A DNA stretch of 55,484 nt from Roseibium limicola (lineage in GTDB: Bacteria; Pseudomonadota; Alphaproteobacteria; Rhizobiales; Stappiaceae), in contig NZ_JAFLNF010000012.1 in NCBI RefSeq assembly GCF_017313085.1, positions 1 through 55,484 on the forward strand. Reading direction: 5' to 3'. Shown piece after piece: positions 1 through 7,505 of this stretch. The notes under the pieces are model-generated. The model was not told the origin of the DNA. It ran no database searches and saw nothing but the letters and a program-made list of their open reading frames with translations. The position numbers and the translations under genes were made by a program. Each line of letters starts with the position of its first letter. Position 1 is the stretch's first letter.

Positions 1-319
1 CGAAATCGCTCTCAGGCCAAAATCGCCAATTTCCCGGAATTTAGTGCGCAAGGCACTCTCGCCAGCGACGTGGCCGCCGTCGATGAACAGGCTTATACGG
101 AGACCAGGCACAGGGGTCAACGCATAAAATTCAATCTCGTGAAACTTTTTTCAGCTTCTTTCCCGGCTTAGCTCTGGCGAGATCAGGTTACCCACAAGCC
201 GCCGCCTTAGAAACCCTACGTTCTTGAGTGTTATCAACACGCTGACAGTTCTCAAGAGACTTTCCTGCGCCTCTGACCTGGCCGTCCACTGCCCCATCCA
301 GCGCCTTGCCTGCCCCGGA
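1..319. other. Left-edge region, no assignable gene
   Basis: No gene can be assigned with confidence here. On the minus strand a frame is open from about 150 to the window edge and could be the N-terminus of a gene running off the left end. Its first usable start would be TTG at 120, and the peptide contains LFIDGGHVAGES, but no ribosome binding site precedes it. On the plus strand another frame is open from 1 to a TAG near 168. Both frames have similar third-position GC, so neither is favoured. Positions 170-319, downstream of the flavin reductase gene, hold nothing recognisable and no clear terminator hairpin. Confidence 0.3.
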
Positions 320-883
320 TCAGCCCTGTGTCATGCGCGGATTGGCGCCAGAAGAGGCCCCAAGTGTTTTGAGAAAGGCGGACAGATGCTCTTCGGCAAA
401 GGTCAGGACTGTCTCATCGCTCAGCTGTCCATCCTTCACCTTGGCGTTGGCCTGCGTGATGACGACTTCCTGACAGGTGAAGACCTCGGCCAGCATGCCG
501 TTCAGAATGTACTTCAGATGGGCCTGAGCGCGAACGCCGCCCAAGGCACCTCCCGACACCGAGATAACGAAGCACGGCTTGGCCTTGAAGACAGAAGCGT
601 AAGCCGGGCGAGAGGCCCAGTCGATTGCGTTCTTCAAGACGCCGGGGACGCTGAAATTATACTCCGGAGTGACAAAGACGAGGCCGTCTGCATCGGCGAT
701 CTGCTTGATAAAGCCGCCCACATGCGGATCGTCGCTCAGATCTGCGTTGTAATGTGGCAATGCGCCGATGTTGGCGACGGTGCTTTCAACCGTGTCGCCA
801 AGGCCCTGCGCAAGGGCGCCGACGGTGGCGCGGGAAGACGAGGCCTCCCGCAGGCTTCCGGGAATGAAGAGAAGTCGGGTCAT
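320..883 (-). CDS. NADPH-dependent FMN reductase (ChrR/YieF-like)
   Basis: This 187-residue flavodoxin-fold protein probably transfers electrons from NAD(P)H through FMN to quinones or other small acceptors in the cytoplasm. The flavin phosphate loop is visible as GSLREASSSR at residues 9-18. The family hallmark TPEYN (72-76) is followed by PGVLKNAIDW (80-89). An upstream open extension exists, but the ATG at 883 has an AAGGAAA ribosome site about 8 bases before it and gives the normal family length. It is the last gene of the leftward operon, 25 bases after dctM. Its role could be to supply reduced flavin or to protect against quinones formed from catechol-type intermediates; this is inferred from context only. 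Confidence 0.88.
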   Translation of the reverse strand: MTRLLFIPGSLREASSSRATVGALAQGLGDTVESTVANIGALPHYNADLSDDPHVGGFIKQIADADGLVFVTPEYNFSVPGVLKNAIDWASRPAYASVFKAKPCFVISVSGGALGGVRAQAHLKYILNGMLAEVFTCQEVVITQANAKVKDGQLSDETVLTFAEEHLSAFLKTLGASSGANPRMTQG

Positions 884-908
884 GTCGAGCGTTTCCTTCA
901 TGAAGGGG

Positions 909-2240
909 CTAGAGCCGCGCCAGCCAGGTGGCGATGGGCGGGAACAGAATAATGAGGCCGATAGACAGCAGCATGGCGGCAACGAAGGGCATCGCACCGG
1001 CAAAGATCTCGCCGACCTTCAGGTCCTTGTCATTCATTGCCGATTTGATGATGTAGACAGACAAGCCAAATGGCGGTGTCAGCAGACCGACTTCGACGCA
1101 GACGACCGTCAGAACCCCAAACCAGATCAGATCAAAGCCTGCAGCCCCCGCAACAGGCAGCGCGATGGGCAGCAGGATCAGCATGATGGAAATGCTGTCG
1201 ATCAGGCACCCGAGCGCAATGATCAGCAGCAGATAAAGGATGAGGAAGCCATAAGGCCCGAGCGGACTGGAAAGGATCAGCTCCGCCAACTCACGCGGCA
1301 CACCACTCAGAGCCAGCATGCGGCTGAAGAAGGTCGCGGCCAGAATGAGAAACAGCACCGAGACGGTGATCTGACCGGTTTCGACCAGAAGGTTCCAGAA
1401 CTTGCGGCCATCGAGGGAGCGTCGCAGCAAGGCGATCACCAGCGCCCCAAGGGCCCCGGCGGCACCGGCTTCGGTCGGGTTGAGAAAGCCGCCGTAAAGC
1501 CCGCCAAGCACAACAACCATCAAGGCAACGATCGGCACGGCCTTGGCCGCCAAGGCGCGGGCGCTGTCACTTTCATCGCCGCGATGGTCCAGACGCCCCT
1601 CGCCATTGGCGGTGGGTTCAAAGACAAAACCCGGGCGGTATTTCGCCAGCAGCAAGATCACCACGGAAAAGGCCACCGACAGCAGCAAGCCAGGACCAAC
1701 GCCGGCGAGAAACATGCGGCCAACAGATTCTTCCGCCAACACGGCATAGATGATCATCAGCAATGAAGGTGGAATAAGCATTCCCAGGACAGACGATCCA
1801 GCGACGACCCCGGTGGCGAATTTCTTGGTGTAGCCATGGCGGCTCATTTCCGGCACAGCGACACGACTGAAGACCGTGGCCGACGCGATGGAAATGCCCG
1901 TGATGGAGGCAAAGACGGCGTTGGCGAAAACCGTTGCGATGCCCAATCCGGCGGTGACCCGCCGCAACAGCTGCTGGAAGACATCAAACGTGTCCTTGCC
2001 GACCCGGGAGACCGTCACCAGCAGGCCCATCAGGACGAACAGCGGCACAACGGCGAAGAGATATTCCCGCAAGGAGTCGTTGGCGACAGCCCCGAGCATG
2101 CGCAGGGAGACAACTTCATTGCGCAAGGCGGCAACCCCGAAAAAGGAAACAGCGAGCATGCCGACCCCAATGGGCATGCCGAGATAGATCAGCACCAGCA
2201 AGGCGGCGACGGCGAGACTGCCGATTTCAACCGGGCTCAT
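909..2240 (-). CDS. dctM: TRAP transporter large permease (DctM)
   Basis: This is the 443-residue membrane subunit of a tripartite ATP-independent periplasmic transporter. It carries the ion-coupled translocation pathway. The protein is almost continuous hydrophobic segments, about a dozen, with the family-typical PPSLLMIIYA stretch near residue 156 and a TPPFGLSVYI-type motif near the C-terminus. Its start overlaps the dctQ stop by four bases (ATGA), so the two are translationally coupled. The binding protein gene is just upstream. With a CoA transferase and a citrate-lyase-like enzyme in the same operon, the substrate is likely an organic or aromatic carboxylate. The exact substrate cannot be read from the sequence. 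Confidence 0.95.
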   Translation of the reverse strand: MSPVEIGSLAVAALLVLIYLGMPIGVGMLAVSFFGVAALRNEVVSLRMLGAVANDSLREYLFAVVPLFVLMGLLVTVSRVGKDTFDVFQQLLRRVTAGLGIATVFANAVFASITGISIASATVFSRVAVPEMSRHGYTKKFATGVVAGSSVLGMLIPPSLLMIIYAVLAEESVGRMFLAGVGPGLLLSVAFSVVILLLAKYRPGFVFEPTANGEGRLDHRGDESDSARALAAKAVPIVALMVVVLGGLYGGFLNPTEAGAAGALGALVIALLRRSLDGRKFWNLLVETGQITVSVLFLILAATFFSRMLALSGVPRELAELILSSPLGPYGFLILYLLLIIALGCLIDSISIMLILLPIALPVAGAAGFDLIWFGVLTVVCVEVGLLTPPFGLSVYIIKSAMNDKDLKVGEIFAGAMPFVAAMLLSIGLIILFPPIATWLARL

Positions 2241-2812
2241 GGCTTTCCCTTCCGACCCTGCGGGGCAAAGATGGTTTTAAGATCAGCAAAGGCGAGGACG
2301 ACAAACTGCAGGGCAGCAATGGCCATGCCAGCCAGGATCAGCGCGCGGAACGGCCAGGTGGGGAAAGTGGCAATGCCAGTGACCCCTATGTATTCGCCCG
2401 AAGCGAAGTCCTTGCCGAAGATCCGGATGGTGGCCCAGGCCATGCCGCCAATGACAGCGGCCCCCGTGAGGTTGAACAACGCAGACAAAAGCGCCCCGGC
2501 ACGCGGCCAGGCGGCGCGAAAGCCGGTGTAGAAGATTTCCGTACGGGCCAAACGGTCGGCACGAACCGTGGCCGCCAGCTGCAGGGCAACGATCATGACG
2601 AGCAGCAAAGCGCCGAGTTCCGAGACCAGAGGCAGCGACGCTCCCAGAGCATTCCGCGCCAGGATATCCGAACAGATGATCATCATCAGGACGCAGATCA
2701 GGGCAGTGCCCAGCGCTGCGAGCCCATCCACCAGCGCAGCCCATAGTCGGCTGAGCGTGATGGCGGGACGCCCCGATCGCGGGGCGCCCCTTTCATGCGG
2801 TTTTACTGTCAC
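2237..2812 (-). CDS. dctQ: TRAP transporter small permease (DctQ)
   Basis: This 191-residue protein has four predicted membrane helices after a short basic N-terminus, as expected for the small TRAP subunit that pairs with DctM. The open frame extends back into the binding-protein gene, but the best start is GTG at 2812. An AGG-containing ribosome site lies about 9 bases before it, and it sits just after the dctP stop at 2832. A strong hairpin forms in the first 50 coding bases. The stop overlaps the dctM start. The start choice is moderately sure; the family assignment is firm from length, topology and position. Confidence 0.9.
   Translation of the reverse strand: MTVKPHERGAPRSGRPAITLSRLWAALVDGLAALGTALICVLMMIICSDILARNALGASLPLVSELGALLLVMIVALQLAATVRADRLARTEIFYTGFRAAWPRAGALLSALFNLTGAAVIGGMAWATIRIFGKDFASGEYIGVTGIATFPTWPFRALILAGMAIAALQFVVLAFADLKTIFAPQGRKGKP
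2770..2785 (-). promoter_or_regulatory. GC hairpin at the dctP-dctQ junction
   Basis: The arms GCCCC (2770-2774) and GGGGC (2781-2785) pair around a GATCGC loop, about 47 bases after the dctP stop and just inside dctQ. Such a structure could slow translation or transcription into the permease genes or protect the dctP message. Its coding position means it could also be chance in GC-rich sequence, but equivalent hairpins occur at the same junction elsewhere in this window. Confidence 0.45.
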
Positions 2813-2831
2813 GTGAGTTGACCTGCGGTTC

Positions 2832-3914
2832 TCAGAGATCTTCGTCCCAATCGCGGACCGGCGTTTCGCCCTTGGCCCGCAGGCCATCCAGATAGGCCTT
2901 CATGAAATCGCCGGCCGGCACACCTTTTTCTTCGAGGCTGTCAGCCCATTCCTTGGCGATATTCGGCATGGCAGCCACCCAGGCTTCGCGGTCGGTCTGC
3001 GCCATCGGCGTGATGGACACCGATGGCGACTGATCAGCTCCGGCCTCGACCATCTTGTTCAACGCGAACTCGTGACGCTCCAGCAAGTCCTTGCCATGCG
3101 AGGCGGTATAGTATTTGCCAGCCTCGACCATGGCTGTCTGGACTTCCTCCGGCAGACCGTCCCAGGTGTCGCGATTGACGGCGACTGCGCCGGAGAAGGC
3201 GACGCCCAGATCAACACGGGTAATATAAGGTGCGACCTCGTAGATCTTGGACGGCAGCACTCCAAGCGCCAGAGACAGAACGCCGTCAGAAACGCCGGTC
3301 TGGATGTCCGTATAGAAGGTGGTCAGAGCGCCATCGACGGCGTTGGCACCCGTTCCGCGCAGCCAGTTACCGAGGACGCCGGGAGCCGAGAGTTTCATGC
3401 CGTCGATCGACTTGAAGCCCTGCTCGAGCGGTGCCTTGGTGTAAAGATCATAGCTGTCGGTGCCGGTGAAGCCGACAACCTTCAGGTTATGGCTCTCCCA
3501 TTCGTTGCGAAACGCCGTATTGGTTTCAAACAGCTCTTCCATCACTTCCAGCTGCACCGCCGGATCGCTGGTGGAGAACGGCGCATAGCTGGACGCCTGA
3601 CTTAACGGCAGCTTTGCCGCTTCCAGGAAGGAGAACACCCAACCAACATCGGTGATCCCCTCCTCAACGGAGGTCAGCGTGGCGTTGGCCTTGTAGAGCT
3701 GGCCGCCGAAGGCCTCGTTCCACTCGATCTTGTAGTCGCCGGCTTCCGCGAGAATTTCATCGGTGCGCGCCATGAAGTGGGTCTTGATCATGCCGACCCA
3801 GGGAATAACCGTCGGATGGCTGGAGGCCACCGTGAGATAGACCGTTTCCTGTGCCATCAGCGGCGTTGGAAGCGCAAGCATTCCAACCGCCATCAGTTTC
3901 ATCAAAGTGTTCAT
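2832..3914 (-). CDS. dctP: TRAP transporter solute-binding protein (DctP)
   Basis: This 360-residue periplasmic protein captures the substrate for the adjacent DctQM permease. The N-terminus is a Sec signal peptide, with a hydrophobic core from about residue 6 to 20 and likely cleavage after PLMA near residue 23. The mature part has DctP-family features, including GTDSYDLYT and FYTDIQTGVSDG in the central region. The ATG at 3914 has a strong GGGAGGAAACA ribosome site immediately upstream, so the 8-residue longer frame is not preferred. It lies between a YciI-like gene and dctQ. Confidence 0.94.
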   Translation of the reverse strand: MNTLMKLMAVGMLALPTPLMAQETVYLTVASSHPTVIPWVGMIKTHFMARTDEILAEAGDYKIEWNEAFGGQLYKANATLTSVEEGITDVGWVFSFLEAAKLPLSQASSYAPFSTSDPAVQLEVMEELFETNTAFRNEWESHNLKVVGFTGTDSYDLYTKAPLEQGFKSIDGMKLSAPGVLGNWLRGTGANAVDGALTTFYTDIQTGVSDGVLSLALGVLPSKIYEVAPYITRVDLGVAFSGAVAVNRDTWDGLPEEVQTAMVEAGKYYTASHGKDLLERHEFALNKMVEAGADQSPSVSITPMAQTDREAWVAAMPNIAKEWADSLEEKGVPAGDFMKAYLDGLRAKGETPVRDWDEDL

Positions 3915-3934
3915 TGTTTCCTCCCATATCCTTG

Positions 3935-4339
3935 TCAAAGGATCTCAAAGCTCTGACTGGAGAAATCCAGTCGAACCGTCGTACTGCCTTCGTTGATCAT
4001 CCAGGGACGAACGGAAAACGTCCTGGCACCGCTCTTGTGCATGGGATCGCGCTCGGCGATCTCGATGGCGGCCTGGCGAGAGGATGCCCGGACAACAACC
4101 AGACCGTCGCCCTCCCAACTTTCCTCGTCGTCGGTCCACATCGGCCCGGCGGCGAAGAGAATGCCTTCGCGCTCCAGCGACACCTGAAACTTCAGGTGCT
4201 CCTGAATGCCGGCAAAAACCGGGTGCAGCCCCCGGGTGGGCTGCGTGAAGATTGCGTAGAGCTGCTTTTGCAGCATGTCCTTGCTGGCGGTCCGCACATC
4301 GCTGGCCGGGACTGCCTGCAGGGTCTCCTCCGTGTTCAT
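3935..4339 (-). CDS. YciI-like family protein
   Basis: This 134-residue protein has the size and pattern of the YciI family, small dimeric ferredoxin-like alpha/beta-barrel proteins. Visible features are the GILFAAGPM strand-turn around 59-67 and the conserved DPMHKSGARTF region at 98-108, with the Asp and His expected to line the cavity. YciI relatives next to dioxygenases or lyases sometimes act as muconolactone-isomerase-like or dehalogenase-like enzymes, but no reaction can be assigned here. A GGAGGAG ribosome site precedes the ATG. It lies between the CoA transferase and dctP, in the same direction. Confidence 0.75.
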   Translation of the reverse strand: MNTEETLQAVPASDVRTASKDMLQKQLYAIFTQPTRGLHPVFAGIQEHLKFQVSLEREGILFAAGPMWTDDEESWEGDGLVVVRASSRQAAIEIAERDPMHKSGARTFSVRPWMINEGSTTVRLDFSSQSFEIL

Positions 4340-4402
4340 GTGTTCTCCTCCGCTTTTCGTTTCTCCCTCGCACGGCTCACGGATGAGCCGTCCGGCGGAT
4401 CG

Positions 4403-5548
4403 TCACCCCGTCTTGCGGCGCTGCAACTCGGCACGGATTTCTGCGCCATGCTGGTCGAGAGTCGGCGGGGCCGCGACCTCCAGATCCGGCTGATCATCAA
4501 AGCAATAGGGAGCGCGCACCGTCGTGCTGTCGCCCATTTCCGGATGATGGGTCGGAACTGCGATCTTCAAATGCCGAGCTTGTGGATCTTCCAGAGCTTC
4601 ATCAGAATCATAGGCTGGAGAATGCGGGACTTCGGCCTGGAGAAGTTTCTCGCACCACGCATCGCGTGTGTCGGTCTTGAAGATCGGCGTGAAGATCTCG
4701 ATCAACTCGTCCTGATGCTGGATCCGTTCCAGCCTTTCATTGAAGCGCGGATCGTCGTTCAAGGCCTGTTGTGCAGTCGCCTCCAGAAGTCCCTCCCAGA
4801 ACTTCGTCGGCGAGGACATATGTATGGCGACCCACTTCCCGTCACTGCATTCGAACGTATAGCTCTGAGACACGACAGGTCGGGACAGCGGCCCCATGAT
4901 CTCGCCAACCGAGTAGTAATGGGTGAAGCTGTCGAGATTGAAATGGGCCATGGCCTCCAGCATGGAGATGTCCAGCCGCCGCCCCTTGCCTGTCCGGCTG
5001 CGTTCAAGAAGCGCTGCGAGAATGCCCATGGAGGCATATTGCCCGGTGATCGCATCGGCAATTGCCGGCCCCACAACTCGCGGATTGGTCGGCGGGGTCA
5101 CCAGACGCAAGAATCCGCTGGCCGCCTGCGCCACGGTGTCGAATGCCGGGCGATCTCTGGACGGGCCGGATTTGCCAAAGCCGGAAATCGCGCAATAGAT
5201 CAGCGAGGGATTGACCGCCCGCAGTGCGTCCTCGCCAACACCCAGCTTTTCCGCCACGCCGGGACGAAAGTTTTGAATGAACACGTCAGCCGTTGCGACC
5301 AGATCATAAAGAACGGCCAGATCGTCCGGGTCCTTGGTGTCGATGGCGATGGAGCGCTTGTTGCGGTTGTAGGTCTGGTAATGCGGCGAGTAGAGACCTC
5401 CCTTGAAGGCACGGAACGGATCGCCCGTGCCGGGACGCTCGACCTTGATGACGTCCGCGCCAAGATCGGCCAAATGCATGCCTGCTGCCGGACCGGTTAT
5501 GTAGGTTCCCAGCTCCACAACGCGAATGTCTTTCAGGATTTTCACCAT
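4403..5548 (-). CDS. CaiB/BaiF family (class III) CoA transferase
   Basis: This 381-residue enzyme should move CoA between carboxylic acids, forming a CoA thioester of the pathway substrate. The N-terminal LELG-type entry (VVELGTYITGPAAG, from residue 10) and the NRNKRSI loop (61-67) are typical. The catalytic aspartate is D137 in RPAFDTVAQA. The start at 5548 follows a GAGGAGAAACCG ribosome site; the open frame runs 88 codons further upstream, but that part overlaps the neighbouring gene. It is ten bases after the citrate-lyase-like gene, and the pairing suggests activation of a tertiary hydroxy acid followed by carbon-carbon cleavage. The substrate is not determined. Confidence 0.9.
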   Translation of the reverse strand: MVKILKDIRVVELGTYITGPAAGMHLADLGADVIKVERPGTGDPFRAFKGGLYSPHYQTYNRNKRSIAIDTKDPDDLAVLYDLVATADVFIQNFRPGVAEKLGVGEDALRAVNPSLIYCAISGFGKSGPSRDRPAFDTVAQAASGFLRLVTPPTNPRVVGPAIADAITGQYASMGILAALLERSRTGKGRRLDISMLEAMAHFNLDSFTHYYSVGEIMGPLSRPVVSQSYTFECSDGKWVAIHMSSPTKFWEGLLEATAQQALNDDPRFNERLERIQHQDELIEIFTPIFKTDTRDAWCEKLLQAEVPHSPAYDSDEALEDPQARHLKIAVPTHHPEMGDSTTVRAPYCFDDQPDLEVAAPPTLDQHGAEIRAELQRRKTG

Positions 5549-5558
5549 CGGTTTCTCC

Positions 5559-6374
5559 TCACGCCTTCTCTTGCGGGCCGGTTTTCGATGACGGTTCCCC
5601 ATCATAGGAAATCGCCTGATCCGCCTGGTGGGACATGATGAAGCCGATGGAACGGCGGGATTCCTCCAGAAGATGGGCTGCGAGGCCCGCCGTGCGAGCC
5701 AGAAGCGGCACCGCCTTGAGGGCATCCACCGGCCATCCCGCATCCAGAATGGTGGCCGGAATGGCTCCGGAGACGTTGATCGGAAGCGGCCGCTGGATAA
5801 TCCCGGGGGCATGCTCTGCCAGAATACGGAGGGTCGAGATGTATTTTCCCGTCACACCCAGCTCATCAGCGATCTCAAGAAGCTTGTTGGCCCGTGGATC
5901 GCCCGACGAATGCTGCGGGTGTCCAAGCCCGGGCACTTTCTGGCGCGCGGCCTTCAGTTCTTTCAGCGTTGCAATGACGGCGGCCTCGATCTCGATGTTC
6001 TCTGCTTCGGCACGGCGCATGATCTGATCGAGGAACTTGCCGGCGGATTCCGAACTGCCTGCAACGACACTGCCCATGCCAAGCAAGCCTGCGGACATGG
6101 CGCCCTGCCAGGACTCTGGTCCTGCTGCCAGCGTCATGCGGGCGGCCTGTACGCTCGGCACAAGCCCGTGTTCGGCAATAGACACCAGACAGGCATCCAT
6201 CATCGAGCGCTGATTGGCCGTTGGTCGAATGCCCGTAACCAGAAGCCAGAAGTAGTCGGTGAAGTCGACTCTGCCGATCAGATCATCACAGAGGTCATGG
6301 CCGCGCACGGTGACGCTCTCGGCGTCTGACGTGGCGATGGCTGTGTAGGTCTGGTCTTGCTTTCCTATTCGCAT
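5559..6374 (-). CDS. Citrate synthase-fold lyase (citryl-CoA lyase-like)
   Basis: This 271-residue protein is a compact member of the citrate synthase superfamily, much shorter than citrate synthase itself. That fits the citryl-CoA lyase group, which cleaves a citryl-CoA-like thioester into acetyl-CoA and an oxo acid. The active-site histidine motif is GLGHP (149-153), followed by DPRANKLLEIADELG, and a second candidate histidine is H69 in AEHG. The ATG follows an AGAGGAACGTA ribosome site. It is the first gene of the leftward operon and lies next to a likely operator. With the CoA transferase it could replace an aldolase in a ring-cleavage lower pathway, which is inference. Confidence 0.82.
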   Translation of the reverse strand: MRIGKQDQTYTAIATSDAESVTVRGHDLCDDLIGRVDFTDYFWLLVTGIRPTANQRSMMDACLVSIAEHGLVPSVQAARMTLAAGPESWQGAMSAGLLGMGSVVAGSSESAGKFLDQIMRRAEAENIEIEAAVIATLKELKAARQKVPGLGHPQHSSGDPRANKLLEIADELGVTGKYISTLRILAEHAPGIIQRPLPINVSGAIPATILDAGWPVDALKAVPLLARTAGLAAHLLEESRRSIGFIMSHQADQAISYDGEPSSKTGPQEKA

Positions 6375-6385
6375 TACGTTCCTCT

Positions 6386-6421
6386 TTTTCGGTATGCGAA
6401 ATTATTTCCTATTGCCGAAAA
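6386..6421. promoter_or_regulatory. Candidate IclR operator region
   Basis: Two nested inverted repeats lie just upstream of the citrate-lyase-like start. TTTCG-N5-CGAAA spans 6387-6401, and TTTTCGG (6386-6392) pairs with CCGAAAA (6415-6421). They sit in the divergent gap between the leftward operon and the IclR gene, which is where such a regulator would bind. No promoter boxes can be called with confidence. Confidence 0.45.
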
Positions 6422-6634
6422 GTTAGAAGCCATTTAGGGTGGCGTCAAGTAACAATCGGTCTCCAGGCTCCAGCAGGCTGAAAGATTAGTACGCAAGGGA
6501 GGAAGCAGGCGCAGGAAGTCCCAACGGCAGACCATTGGCGTCCGGTACATCCAGACGCTATGACTGAGAGCATCAAGCCGGGTCTCATTCCCCGCCGCTC
6601 CTGCCGCTTTCAAAATGCCGCCTCCCGAAAAGGA

Positions 6635-7462
6635 ATGCTTGAGTTGAACGACGTGACCCAGAAAAATGACGCCCAGCGCCCGTCTGAATTCGTGGAAGCC
6701 CTGGCCAAGGGACTGGCCATTCTCGAATGCTTCGACGCGACCCATGCTGAAATGACCTTGAGCGAAGTGGCTCGCCGTGTCGGGCTGACGCCAGCCGCTG
6801 CGCGTCGCAGCCTGATCACTCTGCAGACGCTTGGCTATGTCGGGCAGAAGGACAAACGCTTCCACTTGCGCCCACGCATCATGTCGCTCGGGTCGACGTT
6901 CTATTTTTCTGCGGGAATTGGTGAGGTCTTGCAGCCCAACTTGCGCTCCCTGGTGGAACAATTCGGCGACGCCTCGTCAGTGGGAACCCTGGACGGTCAC
7001 GACGTCATTTATATCGCGCATTATTCCGTGCAACGCGCCCGGCGGGCCGCGGCCGTCGTGGGCGCTCGGTACGCTGCATGCGCCACATCACTCGGACGCG
7101 TGCTTCTGGCCGGCCTGCCGGATTCCGCCCTTGATGCCTACATCGCCTCGGTCAAGCCAGAAGCCATTACCTCCAGATCGATTACCGACCCCTGTCAGCT
7201 GCGCCGGGAAATCATGGATGTGCGCGACAAGGGCTATTCGACCACGGTTGACCAGCTCGACTACGGCATCACCGCTCTGGCGGTTCCCATCCGGGATCTG
7301 GAAGGCCGGACGATCGCCGCATTGAACACCTCCGGCTACACGGGACGCATTACCCCGGAAAGCCTGGTGGAAGAACGCCTGCCATCACTGCGAGAGGCAG
7401 CGTCACATATTGCCCACGAAATAAATCGTTACCCCATCCTGCAGTCCATGATCGGGACCTGA
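6635..7462 (+). CDS. IclR family transcriptional regulator (PcaR/PobR-like)
   Basis: This roughly 275-residue regulator has an N-terminal winged helix-turn-helix (about 20-75, recognition helix near 50-62) and a C-terminal IclR effector-binding domain containing SSVGTLDGHDVIYIAH and GYSTTVDQLDYGITALAVP. The pattern resembles regulators of protocatechuate and 4-hydroxybenzoate catabolism. The start is uncertain: an AAGGA lies directly against the ATG at 6635, the in-frame TTG at 6644 has better spacing, and the frame is open back to 6560. It lies between two catabolic operons and probably controls both. Its effector should be the aromatic substrate or an intermediate. Confidence 0.88.
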   Translation: MLELNDVTQKNDAQRPSEFVEALAKGLAILECFDATHAEMTLSEVARRVGLTPAAARRSLITLQTLGYVGQKDKRFHLRPRIMSLGSTFYFSAGIGEVLQPNLRSLVEQFGDASSVGTLDGHDVIYIAHYSVQRARRAAAVVGARYAACATSLGRVLLAGLPDSALDAYIASVKPEAITSRSITDPCQLRREIMDVRDKGYSTTVDQLDYGITALAVPIRDLEGRTIAALNTSGYTGRITPESLVEERLPSLREAASHIAHEINRYPILQSMIGT

Positions 7463-7505
7463 TCATGCAGGCATGAGGCAACACACGGCGAAGGGAGGAC
7501 AAGCC

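Noticed and set aside
768..1766. Plus-strand frame of 332 codons rich in Gln, His and Asp
   Set aside because: It is antisense to dctM and has no domain; the same antisense pattern recurs opposite the other dctM genes.
3851..5638. Long plus-strand frame of 595 codons
   Set aside because: It lies antisense to the dctP, YciI-like and CoA transferase genes, has no recognisable domain, and is explained by high GC content leaving few stops.
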